Assembly: GCF_011516645.4 (NCBI RefSeq)
Contig: NZ_CP088285.1
Span: 4,916,501 to 4,980,500 of the forward strand
Reading direction: 5' to 3'
DNA length: 64,000 nucleotides
From: Bradyrhizobium septentrionale
GTDB lineage: Bacteria; Pseudomonadota; Alphaproteobacteria; Rhizobiales; Xanthobacteraceae
Made by a program: the position numbers and the translations under genes
Shown: positions 29,455 to 38,886 of the stretch, piece after piece
How the letters are laid out: each line of letters begins with the position of its first letter
Position numbering within the stretch: position 1 is the stretch's first letter
Notes under the pieces: generated by a model
Databases searched by the model: none
Told to the model about the DNA's origin: nothing
The model's input: the letters and a program-made list of their open reading frames with translations, nothing else

Positions 29455-30429
29455 GTGCGCCGGCATCTCCCGCTGAATGCGTTGCGCGCCTTCGAGGCGT
29501 CCGCGCGGTTGCTGAGCTTCACCCGTGCGGGGATGGAGCTGCGCGTGACGCAGACCGCGATCAGTCACCAGGTCAAGCAGCTCGAGGAGTCGCTTGGCGC
29601 GAGCCTGTTCCGCCGCCTGCCGCGCGGGCTCGTGCTCACCGATGAAGGGCTGGCGCTGCTGCCGGTGTTGAGCGATGCGCTCGATCGTATTGGAGCGGCG
29701 ATCGACCGCATCGAGGCCAAGGGCACGCGCGAGGTCGTCACCGTCGGCTGCGTCACGACGTTTGCGACCGGATGGCTGCTGCAGCGGGTCGACCGCTTCA
29801 AGCGCGCGCATCCCTATATCGACCTGCGCCTGCTCACCAACAACAACCGCGTCGACATCGCGGGCGACGGGCTCGATCTTGCGCTGCGCTTCGGCGATGG
29901 CTCGTGGCACGGCACCGAGGCGATCCATCTGTTGTCCGCGCCGCTGTCGCCGGTGTGCTGCCCCGATGCGGCGAGCCGGCTGCGCAAACCGTCCGACCTC
30001 GCGCAAGAATTTCTGCTGCGCTCCTACCGCGCCGAGGAATGGCCGCTATGGTTTGCGGTGGCCGGCGCGCCGTGCCCAAAAATCCAGGGGCCGATCTTCG
30101 ACAGTTCGGTGGCGATGGCCGAGGCCGCGGCGCGCGGCGTCGGCGTCGGGCTGGTGCCGATTGCGATGTTTGACAACGAGCTGGCATCCGGCCGGCTGCT
30201 GCGGCCGTTCGCGGCAGAGGCGCCGGCGGGCTCCTACTGGCTGACCTGGCTGAAGTCGCGGGAGATAACACCGGGCATGCGCGCCTTCCGCGACTGGCTG
30301 CTCGACACGCTGCGGGCGGAAGCGAGCGAGAGCGAGGATGTGAGGGATGCGCCTGTCTCACGGCCGAAGGCAAAAGCCAAAGCTAAGCCAAAGGCCAAGA
30401 CGAACGCCGCGAAGAAGCGGAGACGCTGA
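29455..30429 (+). CDS. LysR-family regulator, AmpR/GcvA-like
   Basis: A 324-residue regulator. The winged helix-turn-helix is at about 5-65 (LPLNALRAFEASARLLSFTR, then TQTAISHQVKQLEESLG). The effector domain follows, with GLDLALRFGDGSWHG and GVGLVPIAMFDNELASGRL, features of the AmpR/GcvA group. The start is a GTG; a nearby ATG is in another frame. The C-terminus carries an unusual basic Lys/Ala-Pro tail (SRPKAKAKAKPKAKTNAAKK) of about 25 residues, which may add nonspecific DNA affinity. Divergence from the beta-lactamase suggests it controls that gene. Confidence 0.9.
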   Translation: MRRHLPLNALRAFEASARLLSFTRAGMELRVTQTAISHQVKQLEESLGASLFRRLPRGLVLTDEGLALLPVLSDALDRIGAAIDRIEAKGTREVVTVGCVTTFATGWLLQRVDRFKRAHPYIDLRLLTNNNRVDIAGDGLDLALRFGDGSWHGTEAIHLLSAPLSPVCCPDAASRLRKPSDLAQEFLLRSYRAEEWPLWFAVAGAPCPKIQGPIFDSSVAMAEAAARGVGVGLVPIAMFDNELASGRLLRPFAAEAPAGSYWLTWLKSREITPGMRAFRDWLLDTLRAEASESEDVRDAPVSRPKAKAKAKPKAKTNAAKKRRR

Positions 30430-30451
30430 TCTTCAAGCTTGCTTTCTATGC

Positions 30452-30558
30452 CGTCATCCTGAGGAGCCGCGAAGCGGCGTCTCGAAGGATGAATCGGCCC
30501 CGGCTGGTGGCCGTCGACCCTTCGAGACGCGCGCAAGAGCGCGCTCCTCAGGGTGACG
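30452..30558. repeat. Palindromic interspersed repeat, CATCCTGAGGAG family
   Basis: A 107-base element bounded by CGTCATCCTGAGGAG and CTCCTCAGGGTGACG, inverted copies with one mismatch. Inside are further short inverted pairs (GTCTCGAAGG and CCTTCGAGAC). It sits between a LysR gene and the end of a convergent transporter operon and could terminate both. I recognise this text as a widespread Bradyrhizobium intergenic palindrome. Confidence 0.85.
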
Positions 30559-30594
30559 GTCGGGGAGCAGAGTGCGCTACAGAGCAATCCCCGC

Positions 30595-31559
30595 CTAAGC
30601 CAGATGGCACGCCACGGAGTGGCCGTTGCTGCCCTCCAGCAGCTCCGGCGCGGTCTGCCGGCAACGCTCCTCGGCGATCGGGCAGCGGGTGTGGAAGTGG
30701 CAGCCTTTCGGCGGATTCATCGGGCTCGGTACATCGCCCTTGAGCCGGATGCGCAACTTTTTTGCCTTGGGATCCGGCACCGGCACCGCCGAGAGCAGCG
30801 CCTTGGTGTAGGGGTGCTGCGGGTTGCGGTAGAGATCGCTGGCCTTGGCGAGCTCGACGATGCGGCCGAGATACATCACCGCGACGCGGTCCGAGATGTG
30901 CTCCACGACCGAGAGATCGTGGGCGACGAACAGATAGGTGAGGTTCAGCTCGGCCTGCAGATCCTCCAGCAGGTTGATCACCTGGGCCTGGATCGAGACG
31001 TCGAGCGCCGAGACCGGCTCGTCGCACACGATCAGCTTCGGCTCCAGCGTCAGCGCGCGGGCGATCGCGATGCGCTGGCGCTGGCCGCCGGAGAATTCGT
31101 GCGGATAGCGCCGCATGTGGTCGGCCTTCAGCCCGACCTTGACCAGCAGACGAGCGACGCGGTCCTCGCGCTCGCTGGCCGAGGTCACGAGGTTATGGAT
31201 GATCAAGGGCTCGGCGAGGATCGTACCAACCGTCATGCGCGGATTGAGCGACGCGAACGGGTCCTGGAACACGAGCTGCATGTTGCGCCGCATGGCGCGC
31301 AGATCGCCGCCGCCGAGCCCCATCACGCTCTTTCCGTCGAACACGACCTCGCCCGAGGTCGGCTCGATCAGCCGCAGCACGCAGCGGCCGGTGGTCGACT
31401 TGCCGCAGCCGGATTCGCCGACCAGCCCCAGCGTCTCGCCGCGGTTGACCGAAAACGACACGCCGTCGACCGCATAGACCTGGCCGACCTCGCGCGACAA
31501 CAGGCCACCGAGCACCGGAAAGTGCTTCTTCAGATTGCTGACGCGCAGCAGCGGCTCGC

Positions 31560-31563
<4 letters not shown>
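30595..31563 (-). CDS. Oligopeptide ABC transporter ATPase (DppF/OppF-like), second system
   Basis: A 322-residue ATPase. Walker [10 protein letters not shown], signature [12 protein letters not shown] and Walker [13 protein letters not shown] are intact. The oligopeptide C-terminal domain has the Cys-rich [16 protein letters not shown]. The ATG at 31563 overlaps the preceding gene's stop by four bases, so it is coupled to it. It is the last gene of a complete five-gene operon. Confidence 0.93.
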
Positions 31564-32536
<973 letters not shown>

Positions 32537-32537
<1 letters not shown>

Positions 32538-33454
32538 CAGATCACCTTGCGCGCGTCGAGCGCGTCGCGCAGCCCGTCGCCGATGAAGTTGATGGCGACC
32601 ACCGCGATGAAGATCGCGCCGCCCGGAAACAGTGCCCAATGCGGGCCGATGTCGAGAAAGTCCTTGGCGTCATAGAGAATGCGGCCCCAGGTCGGGGTGT
32701 CAGGCGGGAAGCCGAGGCCGAGGAATGACAGCGTCGATTCCGCGATGATGGCGGCGGCGACGTCGATCGTGCCGGCGATGATCACGGGTCCGAGCGCATT
32801 GGGCAGGATGTGGCGCACCACCTGCCGCACCGGGCTCGCGCCGAGCGCGCGCGCCGCCTCGACGAATTCCTTCTCGCGCAGCGACAGGAACTGGGCGCGC
32901 ACCAGGCGCGCGACCGGCATCCAGCGCAGGCCGCCGATCACCAGCACGATCAGGATGAAGATGCCGCCCTCCGGGCCGAACACCGCCCTCAGGCCGTCGC
33001 GGAACAGATAGATCAGCAGCAGCAGCAGCGGCAGTTGCGGCAGCGACAGGAACAGGTCGGTGAGCCACATCAGCCCGTAGCCGAGCGCGCCGCGCGACAT
33101 GCCGGCGAGCGCGCCGATCAGCGTGCCGACGAACACCGAGACCAGCATTGCGGCAAGGCCGACTGCGAGCGAGATGCGTCCGCCATAGATCATGCGGGCG
33201 AGCAGGTCCTGGCCGAGATCGTCGGTGCCGAACGGATGCGCCAGCGAGGGGCCCTGCAGGCCTGCCACGACGTCGACGTCGTTGATGGCGACGCGCCAGA
33301 TGAATGGCCCGATCACGACGGCCAGGATCAGCACCGACAGCAGCACGGCGCTGACCACGGCCGGCTTGTGCCGGCGATAGCGGCGCCAGGTCTCGCGCCA
33401 GGGCGAATAGCCGCGCCGCTCAGCGGAAGGAGATGCGAGGGTCAAGCCAGCCAT
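32537..33454 (-). CDS. Oligopeptide ABC transporter permease (DppC/OppC-like), second system
   Basis: A 305-residue permease. A cytoplasmic lead (about 1-30) precedes a membrane helix, the family hallmark [20 protein letters not shown], further helices and the EAA loop [40 protein letters not shown] closes the domain. I use the ATG at 33454, three codons inside a longer possible start. Either way it overlaps the end of the dppB-like gene by about 35 bases, more than is usual. Confidence 0.9.
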
Positions 33455-34376
33455 AGAGCACATCTGCGATCAGGTTGAACAGCACAACGAGGCACGCGAA
33501 CACGAAGGTGACGGCCATGATGACCGGCGTGTCGTTGGCGAGGATGGAGGAAATCAGCAGCGAGCCGATGCCGGGAATCCGGAAGATCTGCTCGGTGACG
33601 ATGGCACCGCCGAACACGGCAGGCATTTGTAGTGCAATCAGCGTGACGACCGGGATCATCGCGTTGCGCATCACGTGCTTGACGATCACCTTGGCCTGCC
33701 CGAGGCCCTTGGCGCGGGCGGTGGTGACATAGTCGAGCCGGATGACGTCGAGCATCGCCGAGCGCACGAAGCGGGTCATCGACGCCGCCTGGAACAGGCC
33801 GAGCACCATCACCGGCATGATGGCCTGCCGGATCATCTCCAGCGCCCATTTGATCCCGCTGCCCGGCACGTCGGTGTAGACGAAGGGCAGCCAGTCCAGC
33901 TTCACCGAAAACACCAGGATGAACAGGATGCCGGTGAAGAAGGTCGGCAGCGAGAAGCCGATGAAGGCGAAGGTGTTGGCGATCTGGTCGAACAGCGAAT
34001 AGGGCCGGGTCGCCGCATAGACGCCGACCGGGATCGCAATCAGGAGCGCGAGCAGCTGGGCGGAGCCGATGATATAGAGTGTCGCCGGCAGCCGCTGCAG
34101 GATCAGCGTGTCGACATTCATCCGGCTGACGAAGGAAAAGCCCCAGTCGCCCTGCGCCATCGCCGCCAGCCAATGCAGGTAGCGGAGATAGATCGGGTCA
34201 TCGAGGCCGAACTTGGCCCGAAGCGCGGCCTGCACTTCGGGCGGCACATTTGGATTGGTCGCGAGCTCGGAGAACGGGTCGCCGGGCGCGAGTGCGAGCA
34301 CGACGAACAGCACCAGCGAGATTCCGAGCAGGCTCGGAATCGCGATCAGCAGGCGACGAAGGATATACTGACTCAT
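33420..34376 (-). CDS. Oligopeptide ABC transporter permease (DppB/OppB-like), second system
   Basis: A 318-residue permease. The start MSQYILRRLLIAIPSLLGIS is the standard DppB first helix. The segment LAPGDPFSELA and the EAA loop DYVTTARAKGLGQAKVIVKH follow. It lies 28 bases after the binding-protein stop. Its last 35 bases overlap the next permease. Confidence 0.93.
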   Translation of the reverse strand: MSQYILRRLLIAIPSLLGISLVLFVVLALAPGDPFSELATNPNVPPEVQAALRAKFGLDDPIYLRYLHWLAAMAQGDWGFSFVSRMNVDTLILQRLPATLYIIGSAQLLALLIAIPVGVYAATRPYSLFDQIANTFAFIGFSLPTFFTGILFILVFSVKLDWLPFVYTDVPGSGIKWALEMIRQAIMPVMVLGLFQAASMTRFVRSAMLDVIRLDYVTTARAKGLGQAKVIVKHVMRNAMIPVVTLIALQMPAVFGGAIVTEQIFRIPGIGSLLISSILANDTPVIMAVTFVFACLVVLFNLIADVLYGWLDPRISFR

Positions 34377-34404
34377 GAGGGAGCAATCCGTTCGACTGAC
34401 GTCG

Positions 34405-36198
34405 TCAGGCGTCCCTGTACCAATCCTGCAAATTATCCAGGTCGTTGGCCCAGCCGCTGATGACGGGGCGCAGCGTATTCGACGCGGCGCCGACCTTGAT
34501 GCGGTGCATGACCGGAATCACCACGTTGTCCTGCCACATCAGGTCATTGCACTTGATGTAGAGATCGGCGCGCTTGAGCGGATCGATCTCGTTCTCGGCG
34601 GCATCGACCGCGGCATCGAAGTCCTTGTTGGCCCAGCGCGGGAAGTTGCCGCCCTGCCACTTGTTCTCCTTGGTGGCGATGTTGCGCGAATGATAGCGGC
34701 GCATGTGCAGCGCCGGATCGGGCTGGGTCATCGGGATCTGGAACATCTCGATGTCGGAGTAGAATTTTGCGTAAGTGTCGGGATTGGCGACGTCGGAGGA
34801 GAAGAACACCGAGGCCACCACCGATTTCAGCTCGACGTCGATGCCGGCCTTCTGGCAGGCCTGCTTGACGATCGCCTGGGTCTTCTGGCGTGGTCCGTTG
34901 ATCGAGGTCTGGTACAGCAGCTTTAGCTTCTTGCCGTCCTTTTCGCGGATGCCGTCCGAGCCGACCTTCCAGCCGGCTTCGTCGAGCAGCGCGGCTGCCT
35001 TCTCGATCGAGAATTCCCATCTGGTGTTTTTGGAGACGAACTCCTCGGGGCCATTGAGGTAACTGGCCGTGGTGCGGCCGGCGCGGCCGTAGATCGCCTT
35101 CTTGACGGAGTCGCGGTCGACCAGCAGCGCCAGCGCCTGGCGCGCGCGGGGATCGGACAGGATCGGATGCTTGGTCTTCATCGACGACCGTTCGCCGTCG
35201 ACCTCGGTGTTCGGGTCGGTGAAGTTGATGGCGATGAACTCGATGTCGCCGCCGGGGGCGTAGACAGTCTTGCCCTTGCCGCCCTTCTCGAGACGCAGCA
35301 GCACCTCGTCTTCGACCTGCATGTTCCAGGCGTAGTCATACTCGCCGGTCTGGATGATGGCGCGTGCCGCCGAGACCGCATCGCCGCCGCCCTTCAGTTC
35401 GAACGTGTCGAAATAGGGCCGGTTCGGCATATGGTAGTCGGGGTTGATCTCGCCGCGGATCTGGTCGCCCGGCTTGAACTCGACGAATTTATAGGGGCCG
35501 GTGCCGACCGGTTTCAGATTGTTCGGCGCCTCGCGGGATTTGCTGCCCTTGTACTCCGCAAACAGATGCTTCGGGATGAGGCAGCCATAGGCGCCGACAA
35601 ACGCGTTCGCCCAGAACGGGGTCGGCTTCTTGAACACGACGCGAATGGTGAGGTCGTCGATCTTTTCGACCGCGCTGACATCGCCATAGGAGCCGACGCT
35701 CACGGCCGCCGTTGCCGGATCGCTGCAATATTCAAAGTTGAACACGGCGTCATCCGCCGTGAAGGGCTTGCCGTCGTGCCATTTGACGCCGGGCTTGAGT
35801 TTCCAGACCACCGACTTGGCGTCGGCGGCGAGCCCGCCGTTCTGGATCGACGGGATCTCCGCGGCAAGGATCGGGTTGAGCTTGCCTTCGGTATCCCAGC
35901 TCGCCAACGGCTCGTAGAAGACGCGCGAGCCGTCCTGGTCCTTGGTGCCGGTGGCGAAGTGCGGGTTCAGCAGGGTCGGGCCCTGCCACCACAGCAGTTT
36001 CAGTGGACCGCCGCCGCCGCGCTTGGTCGGCTTGTAGGGGCTGGGGCTCTGCGCCATCGCAACGCCGCCGAGGCTGAGGATCTGGTTCGCCATCGGAGCG
36101 GTGAGGCCGACGGCAATCATTCGCTTGACGAAGGCGCGGCGATCCATCCGCCCGTCCCTCACGTCGTCGATCATGCCACGCAGATTCTTGTCGAACAT
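34405..36198 (-). CDS. Peptide ABC transporter substrate-binding protein, Tat-type signal
   Basis: A 597-residue periplasmic family 5 binding protein, somewhat longer than DppA (about 535). The N-terminus has an extended lead of about 20 residues and then a twin-arginine pattern (MDRRAFVKRMIAVGL), suggesting Tat export. The mature part shows GVKWHDGKPFTADDAVFNFE and the C-terminal lobe expected of the family. The ATG at 36198 has GAGGGGAC upstream. It is the first gene of the operon, and the binding protein is intact, unlike that of the first peptide system. Confidence 0.93.
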   Translation of the reverse strand: MFDKNLRGMIDDVRDGRMDRRAFVKRMIAVGLTAPMANQILSLGGVAMAQSPSPYKPTKRGGGGPLKLLWWQGPTLLNPHFATGTKDQDGSRVFYEPLASWDTEGKLNPILAAEIPSIQNGGLAADAKSVVWKLKPGVKWHDGKPFTADDAVFNFEYCSDPATAAVSVGSYGDVSAVEKIDDLTIRVVFKKPTPFWANAFVGAYGCLIPKHLFAEYKGSKSREAPNNLKPVGTGPYKFVEFKPGDQIRGEINPDYHMPNRPYFDTFELKGGGDAVSAARAIIQTGEYDYAWNMQVEDEVLLRLEKGGKGKTVYAPGGDIEFIAINFTDPNTEVDGERSSMKTKHPILSDPRARQALALLVDRDSVKKAIYGRAGRTTASYLNGPEEFVSKNTRWEFSIEKAAALLDEAGWKVGSDGIREKDGKKLKLLYQTSINGPRQKTQAIVKQACQKAGIDVELKSVVASVFFSSDVANPDTYAKFYSDIEMFQIPMTQPDPALHMRRYHSRNIATKENKWQGGNFPRWANKDFDAAVDAAENEIDPLKRADLYIKCNDLMWQDNVVIPVMHRIKVGAASNTLRPVISGWANDLDNLQDWYRDA

Positions 36199-36465
36199 AG
36201 TCCCCTCGGTCCGGCTCACGTGTGATTGCGGCGGGCCGGGGAACCGGCCGCCGTCTTGGCGGCAGGATGGCACACCGAATGACCGCCAAGGTCAACGGCT
36301 CCCGGGGCCCGGCGCATAGGTCTTTTGGCTATCGCTTGTGCAGAACCTCGCGCGGCCGCACATCGGTTCGGCATTTCGGTGCCAAAGCCCGTCTCTGCGC
36401 GCCTCGCAGTGCGGAAAATTTGTTCGTTATCCTTTGTTCCGAGATGCCTTTTTGTCACGCAAACA

Positions 36466-36554
36466 CGTTTTCGAGCGAAGTGGATGCCGATACCGGTTGG
36501 CGCGAAGAAAACGCGTCAAAACAAAATCCAGCTCTGTTCCGATCCAGTCGGAAC
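36466..36554. repeat. Interspersed repeat, CGTTTTCGAGCGAAG family
   Basis: Contains CGTTTTCGAGCGAAGTGG, then a matching GAAAACGCGTCAAAAC, and ends in the inverted pair GTTCCGA and TCGGAAC with a five-base loop (36536-36554). I recognise this as another common Bradyrhizobium intergenic element. Confidence 0.7.
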
Positions 36555-36562
36555 GGCGCTCT

Positions 36563-36587
36563 GGCCGGGCCCCCGAGGAGCCCGGCC
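36563..36587 (-). terminator. Hairpin downstream of the M20 amidohydrolase gene
   Basis: An 8-bp perfect stem, GGCCGGGC and GCCCGGCC, with a nine-base loop, 14 bases past the stop of the minus-strand M20 gene. No T-run on that strand. It probably ends that transcript before the transporter operon. Confidence 0.55.
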
Positions 36588-36601
36588 GCAAATGTGGCGC
36601 G

Positions 36602-38020
36602 TCAGGCGACCGACATGTCCAACGGCGGTGCAACATTCGCCGGCAGCGGACTGATATAAGGAGTGCGGGTGGTCCGCTTCTTGAGATCGGCTTTGGCGGC
36701 TTCGATCAGCTCCGGCTCCAGCAGCGCCTTGACGCCGAGGCCGGCCATCGCCTTGGCGGCCTGCACCATCGCCTTGTGCGCGGCCGGCGTCTTGCCCTGC
36801 GCCACAACCTGCCAGGTGTGGAACGGCGTGCCGATTGCAACCGTCGGTGCGTGAACCTGCACGGTCGGCACCACCCAGCTGACGTCACCGACATCGGTCG
36901 AGCCGATCAGCGGATTGCGCTTGGCGTCGATCGGCACCAGGAAATCGGCGAGCGGCCGGTCGGTCGGCTCCATGCCGATCGCGTAATACACCGAGGCGAT
37001 ATCCTTCTCGGTCAGGGTCGCGCGGATCTTGCCGGCGAAATCCTTGTCGGCATCGTCGAAATGCGGCGGACCGAGATCCTCCATGATCCGGTGCAGCGTC
37101 TGCTCCAGCGGCGTGTTGGGCAGGATGTTGGAGACCGCGGAGATGATCTTCATCTCCACCTTGGTCTCGGTCATCAGCGCAGCGCCCTGCGCGATCTTGT
37201 GCACGCGTTCGACCAGCTCGTTCATGCCGGGCAGGTCGCGGGCGCGGATCGAATAGCGCACGCGGGCATGGGCCTGCACCACATTCGGCGCGATGCCGCC
37301 GGTGTCGAGCAGCGCGTAATGCACGCGCGCATCGCTCGGCATGTGCTCGCGCATGTAGTTGACGCCGACATTCATCAATTCAACCGCGTCGAGCGCACTG
37401 CGGCCGAGATGCGGCGAGGCCGCCGCATGCGAGGTCCGCCCGGTGAAGCTGAAATCGGCCCTTGTGTTGGCGAGCGACGGCGTCACCGCCACCTCCCAGA
37501 AACTGTGCGGATGCCAGGTGATGGCGATGTCGGCATCCTCGAACGCGCCACAGCGCACCATGAAGGCCTTTGCCGCGCCGCCTTCCTCGGCCGGACAGCC
37601 GTAATAGCGCACCCGGCCCGGCACCTTGTTGGCGGCCAGCCAGTCCTTCACCGCGGTCGCGGCGAGCAGCGCCGACGAACCCAGCAGATTGTGGCCGCAG
37701 CCATGGCCGTGGCCACCGCTCTCGACCGGGTGGGGTTCGGCGACGCCGGCCTCCTGGCTGAGGCCGGGCAGGGCGTCATATTCGCCGAGGAAGGCGATCA
37801 CGGGTCCGCCTTCACCCCATTCGCCCATCACCGCGGTCGGAATGTCGGCGAGGTTCTCGGTGATGCGAAAGCCCTGATGGCGCAGTTCGGCCAGATGTTC
37901 GGCGGATGAGCGTGCCTCGGTGTAGCAGACCTCGGGCATCGCCCAGACCCGGTCGCTCAATTCGATGAATCGCGGCTTGATCGTGTCGACCCCGCGCCAA
38001 ACATCACTACGGTTGTCCAT
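36602..38020 (-). CDS. M20 family amidohydrolase, AbgB-like
   Basis: A 472-residue zinc peptidase or amidohydrolase. Metal-site text is visible: GEYDALPGLSQ, GHGHGCGHNLLG, CPAEEGGAAK and a His in the TWHPHSF region. The small dimerisation domain lies in between (about 195-310, FTGRTSHAAASPHLGRSALD). The closest named group is the p-aminobenzoyl-glutamate hydrolase subunit B. The start is the ATG at 38020. It is upstream of the second peptide transporter on the same strand, separated by about 400 bp, so it may hydrolyse the imported peptide or conjugate. Substrate is inferred from family only. Confidence 0.9.
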   Translation of the reverse strand: MDNRSDVWRGVDTIKPRFIELSDRVWAMPEVCYTEARSSAEHLAELRHQGFRITENLADIPTAVMGEWGEGGPVIAFLGEYDALPGLSQEAGVAEPHPVESGGHGHGCGHNLLGSSALLAATAVKDWLAANKVPGRVRYYGCPAEEGGAAKAFMVRCGAFEDADIAITWHPHSFWEVAVTPSLANTRADFSFTGRTSHAAASPHLGRSALDAVELMNVGVNYMREHMPSDARVHYALLDTGGIAPNVVQAHARVRYSIRARDLPGMNELVERVHKIAQGAALMTETKVEMKIISAVSNILPNTPLEQTLHRIMEDLGPPHFDDADKDFAGKIRATLTEKDIASVYYAIGMEPTDRPLADFLVPIDAKRNPLIGSTDVGDVSWVVPTVQVHAPTVAIGTPFHTWQVVAQGKTPAAHKAMVQAAKAMAGLGVKALLEPELIEAAKADLKKRTTRTPYISPLPANVAPPLDMSVA

Positions 38021-38044
38021 TTGCTTCGGTCCCTTAACTCGCTG

Positions 38045-38176
38045 GAGCATGATCCGGAAAAGTGTGAAGCGGTTTTCCCTCGCGACAAACACGGAACGCG
38101 TTTGCGCGGAGATCATGCCCCAACAATGAGCTCAAAGCGCGATGACGATTCAACCCAATCTCGTCGCGCTTTGAGC
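38045..38176. repeat. Composite palindromic repeat, GAGCATGATC family copy B plus a second palindrome
   Basis: Copy B spans about 38045-38120: GAGCATGATC at the left, GATCATGCCC at the right, with the shared core GTGAAGCGGTTTTCC. Directly after it, 38130-38176 is bounded by GCTCAAAGCGCGA and TCGCGCTTTGAGC, a 13-bp perfect inverted repeat. Copy A at 14843 lacks the second palindrome. It occupies the region upstream of the M20 gene. Confidence 0.85.
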
Positions 38177-38321
38177 AATCTGAACCACAAAGGGCTAGCA
38201 GCTTGCCGCGAGCCCGACTAGGGCACTTGCTTGCAGACCCGATCCGCGACCTGAAGCTATGTCTTTCGGCTTGGCTTCAAGAGCGGGTATCGTCGGCCTG
38301 CCCAACCGTGTCCCGCCAAGA

Positions 38322-38353
38322 GTCCAACAAGGGTCCAACAAAGGGTCCAACGA
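38322..38353. repeat. Short tandem repeat, three GTCCAACAA units
   Basis: GTCCAACAA at 38322-38330 and 38333-38341 and GTCCAACGA at 38345-38353, spaced 11 to 12 bases apart. It lies 84 bases before the next gene. The whole 38177-38436 stretch otherwise shows no gene. Confidence 0.6.
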
Positions 38354-38436
38354 CGGAAGTTGCGAAAGCGACCCACGCATAGTACTCATCCCGAAATGCC
38401 CGTTGAAGTAGAGGGGACAGTAAGAGGGGAAGTCAT

Positions 38437-38868
38437 ATGTATCGGATGCTCGCCGTGGTCAGTATCACCATCTTCACGTTGGTAATGGCCGGTTCCGCCT
38501 ACGCGGAGAAGATCTACTATCTTCACGACCCTGGCGGCAACACCGCCGCGCACATCTACAAGTACTCGCAAGTCAATGCGGAGTATGACCGCGTGGTGAT
38601 CGATGGCCGCTGCAAGTCGTCCTGCACGACGGTCCTGGGGACCGTTCCCCTCAACAAGATCTGCATTACCCCGAGCGGCTACTTCATGTTTCACGCTGCA
38701 CATCACGGCGATCGCAGCATTAACCCCGGCGAGACCCAATTAATGATGTCGGCCTATGCGCCCGAGGTTCGCGACTGGGTGATGCGGCACCACGCGCTCG
38801 AACAGGTCGACCCTTACACTTACCTGTACGCCAGGAATGTAACATTCATCCGCCACTGCAACCGATAG
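38437..38868 (+). CDS. Small secreted cysteine-containing protein
   Basis: A 143-residue exported protein. A Sec signal peptide (MYRMLAVVSITIFTLVMAGS, cleaved near AYA-EK) and a GAGGGGAAG ribosome site support it. The mature part has four Cys (GRCKSSCTTVLG, KICITP and the C-terminal HCNR), probably two disulphides, and a SSCT segment followed by FMFHAAHHG. That order (beta strand, SxC turn, then Phe-His-Ala) recalls periplasmic relatives of the ClpP/crotonase fold (COG3904 type), but no full catalytic set can be assigned. It converges with the next gene with 18 bp between. Confidence 0.75.
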   Translation: MYRMLAVVSITIFTLVMAGSAYAEKIYYLHDPGGNTAAHIYKYSQVNAEYDRVVIDGRCKSSCTTVLGTVPLNKICITPSGYFMFHAAHHGDRSINPGETQLMMSAYAPEVRDWVMRHHALEQVDPYTYLYARNVTFIRHCNR

Positions 38869-38886
38869 CCCGAGCCAGCTGTTCCA

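Larger units (their letters stand above)
36199..36601. other. Intergenic region between M20 gene and binding-protein gene
   Basis: A 403-base stretch. The half near the binding-protein gene should hold its promoter, but I see no clear boxes. The other half holds the repeat at 36466-36554 and the hairpin at 36563-36587. No coding region is supported. Confidence 0.55.
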
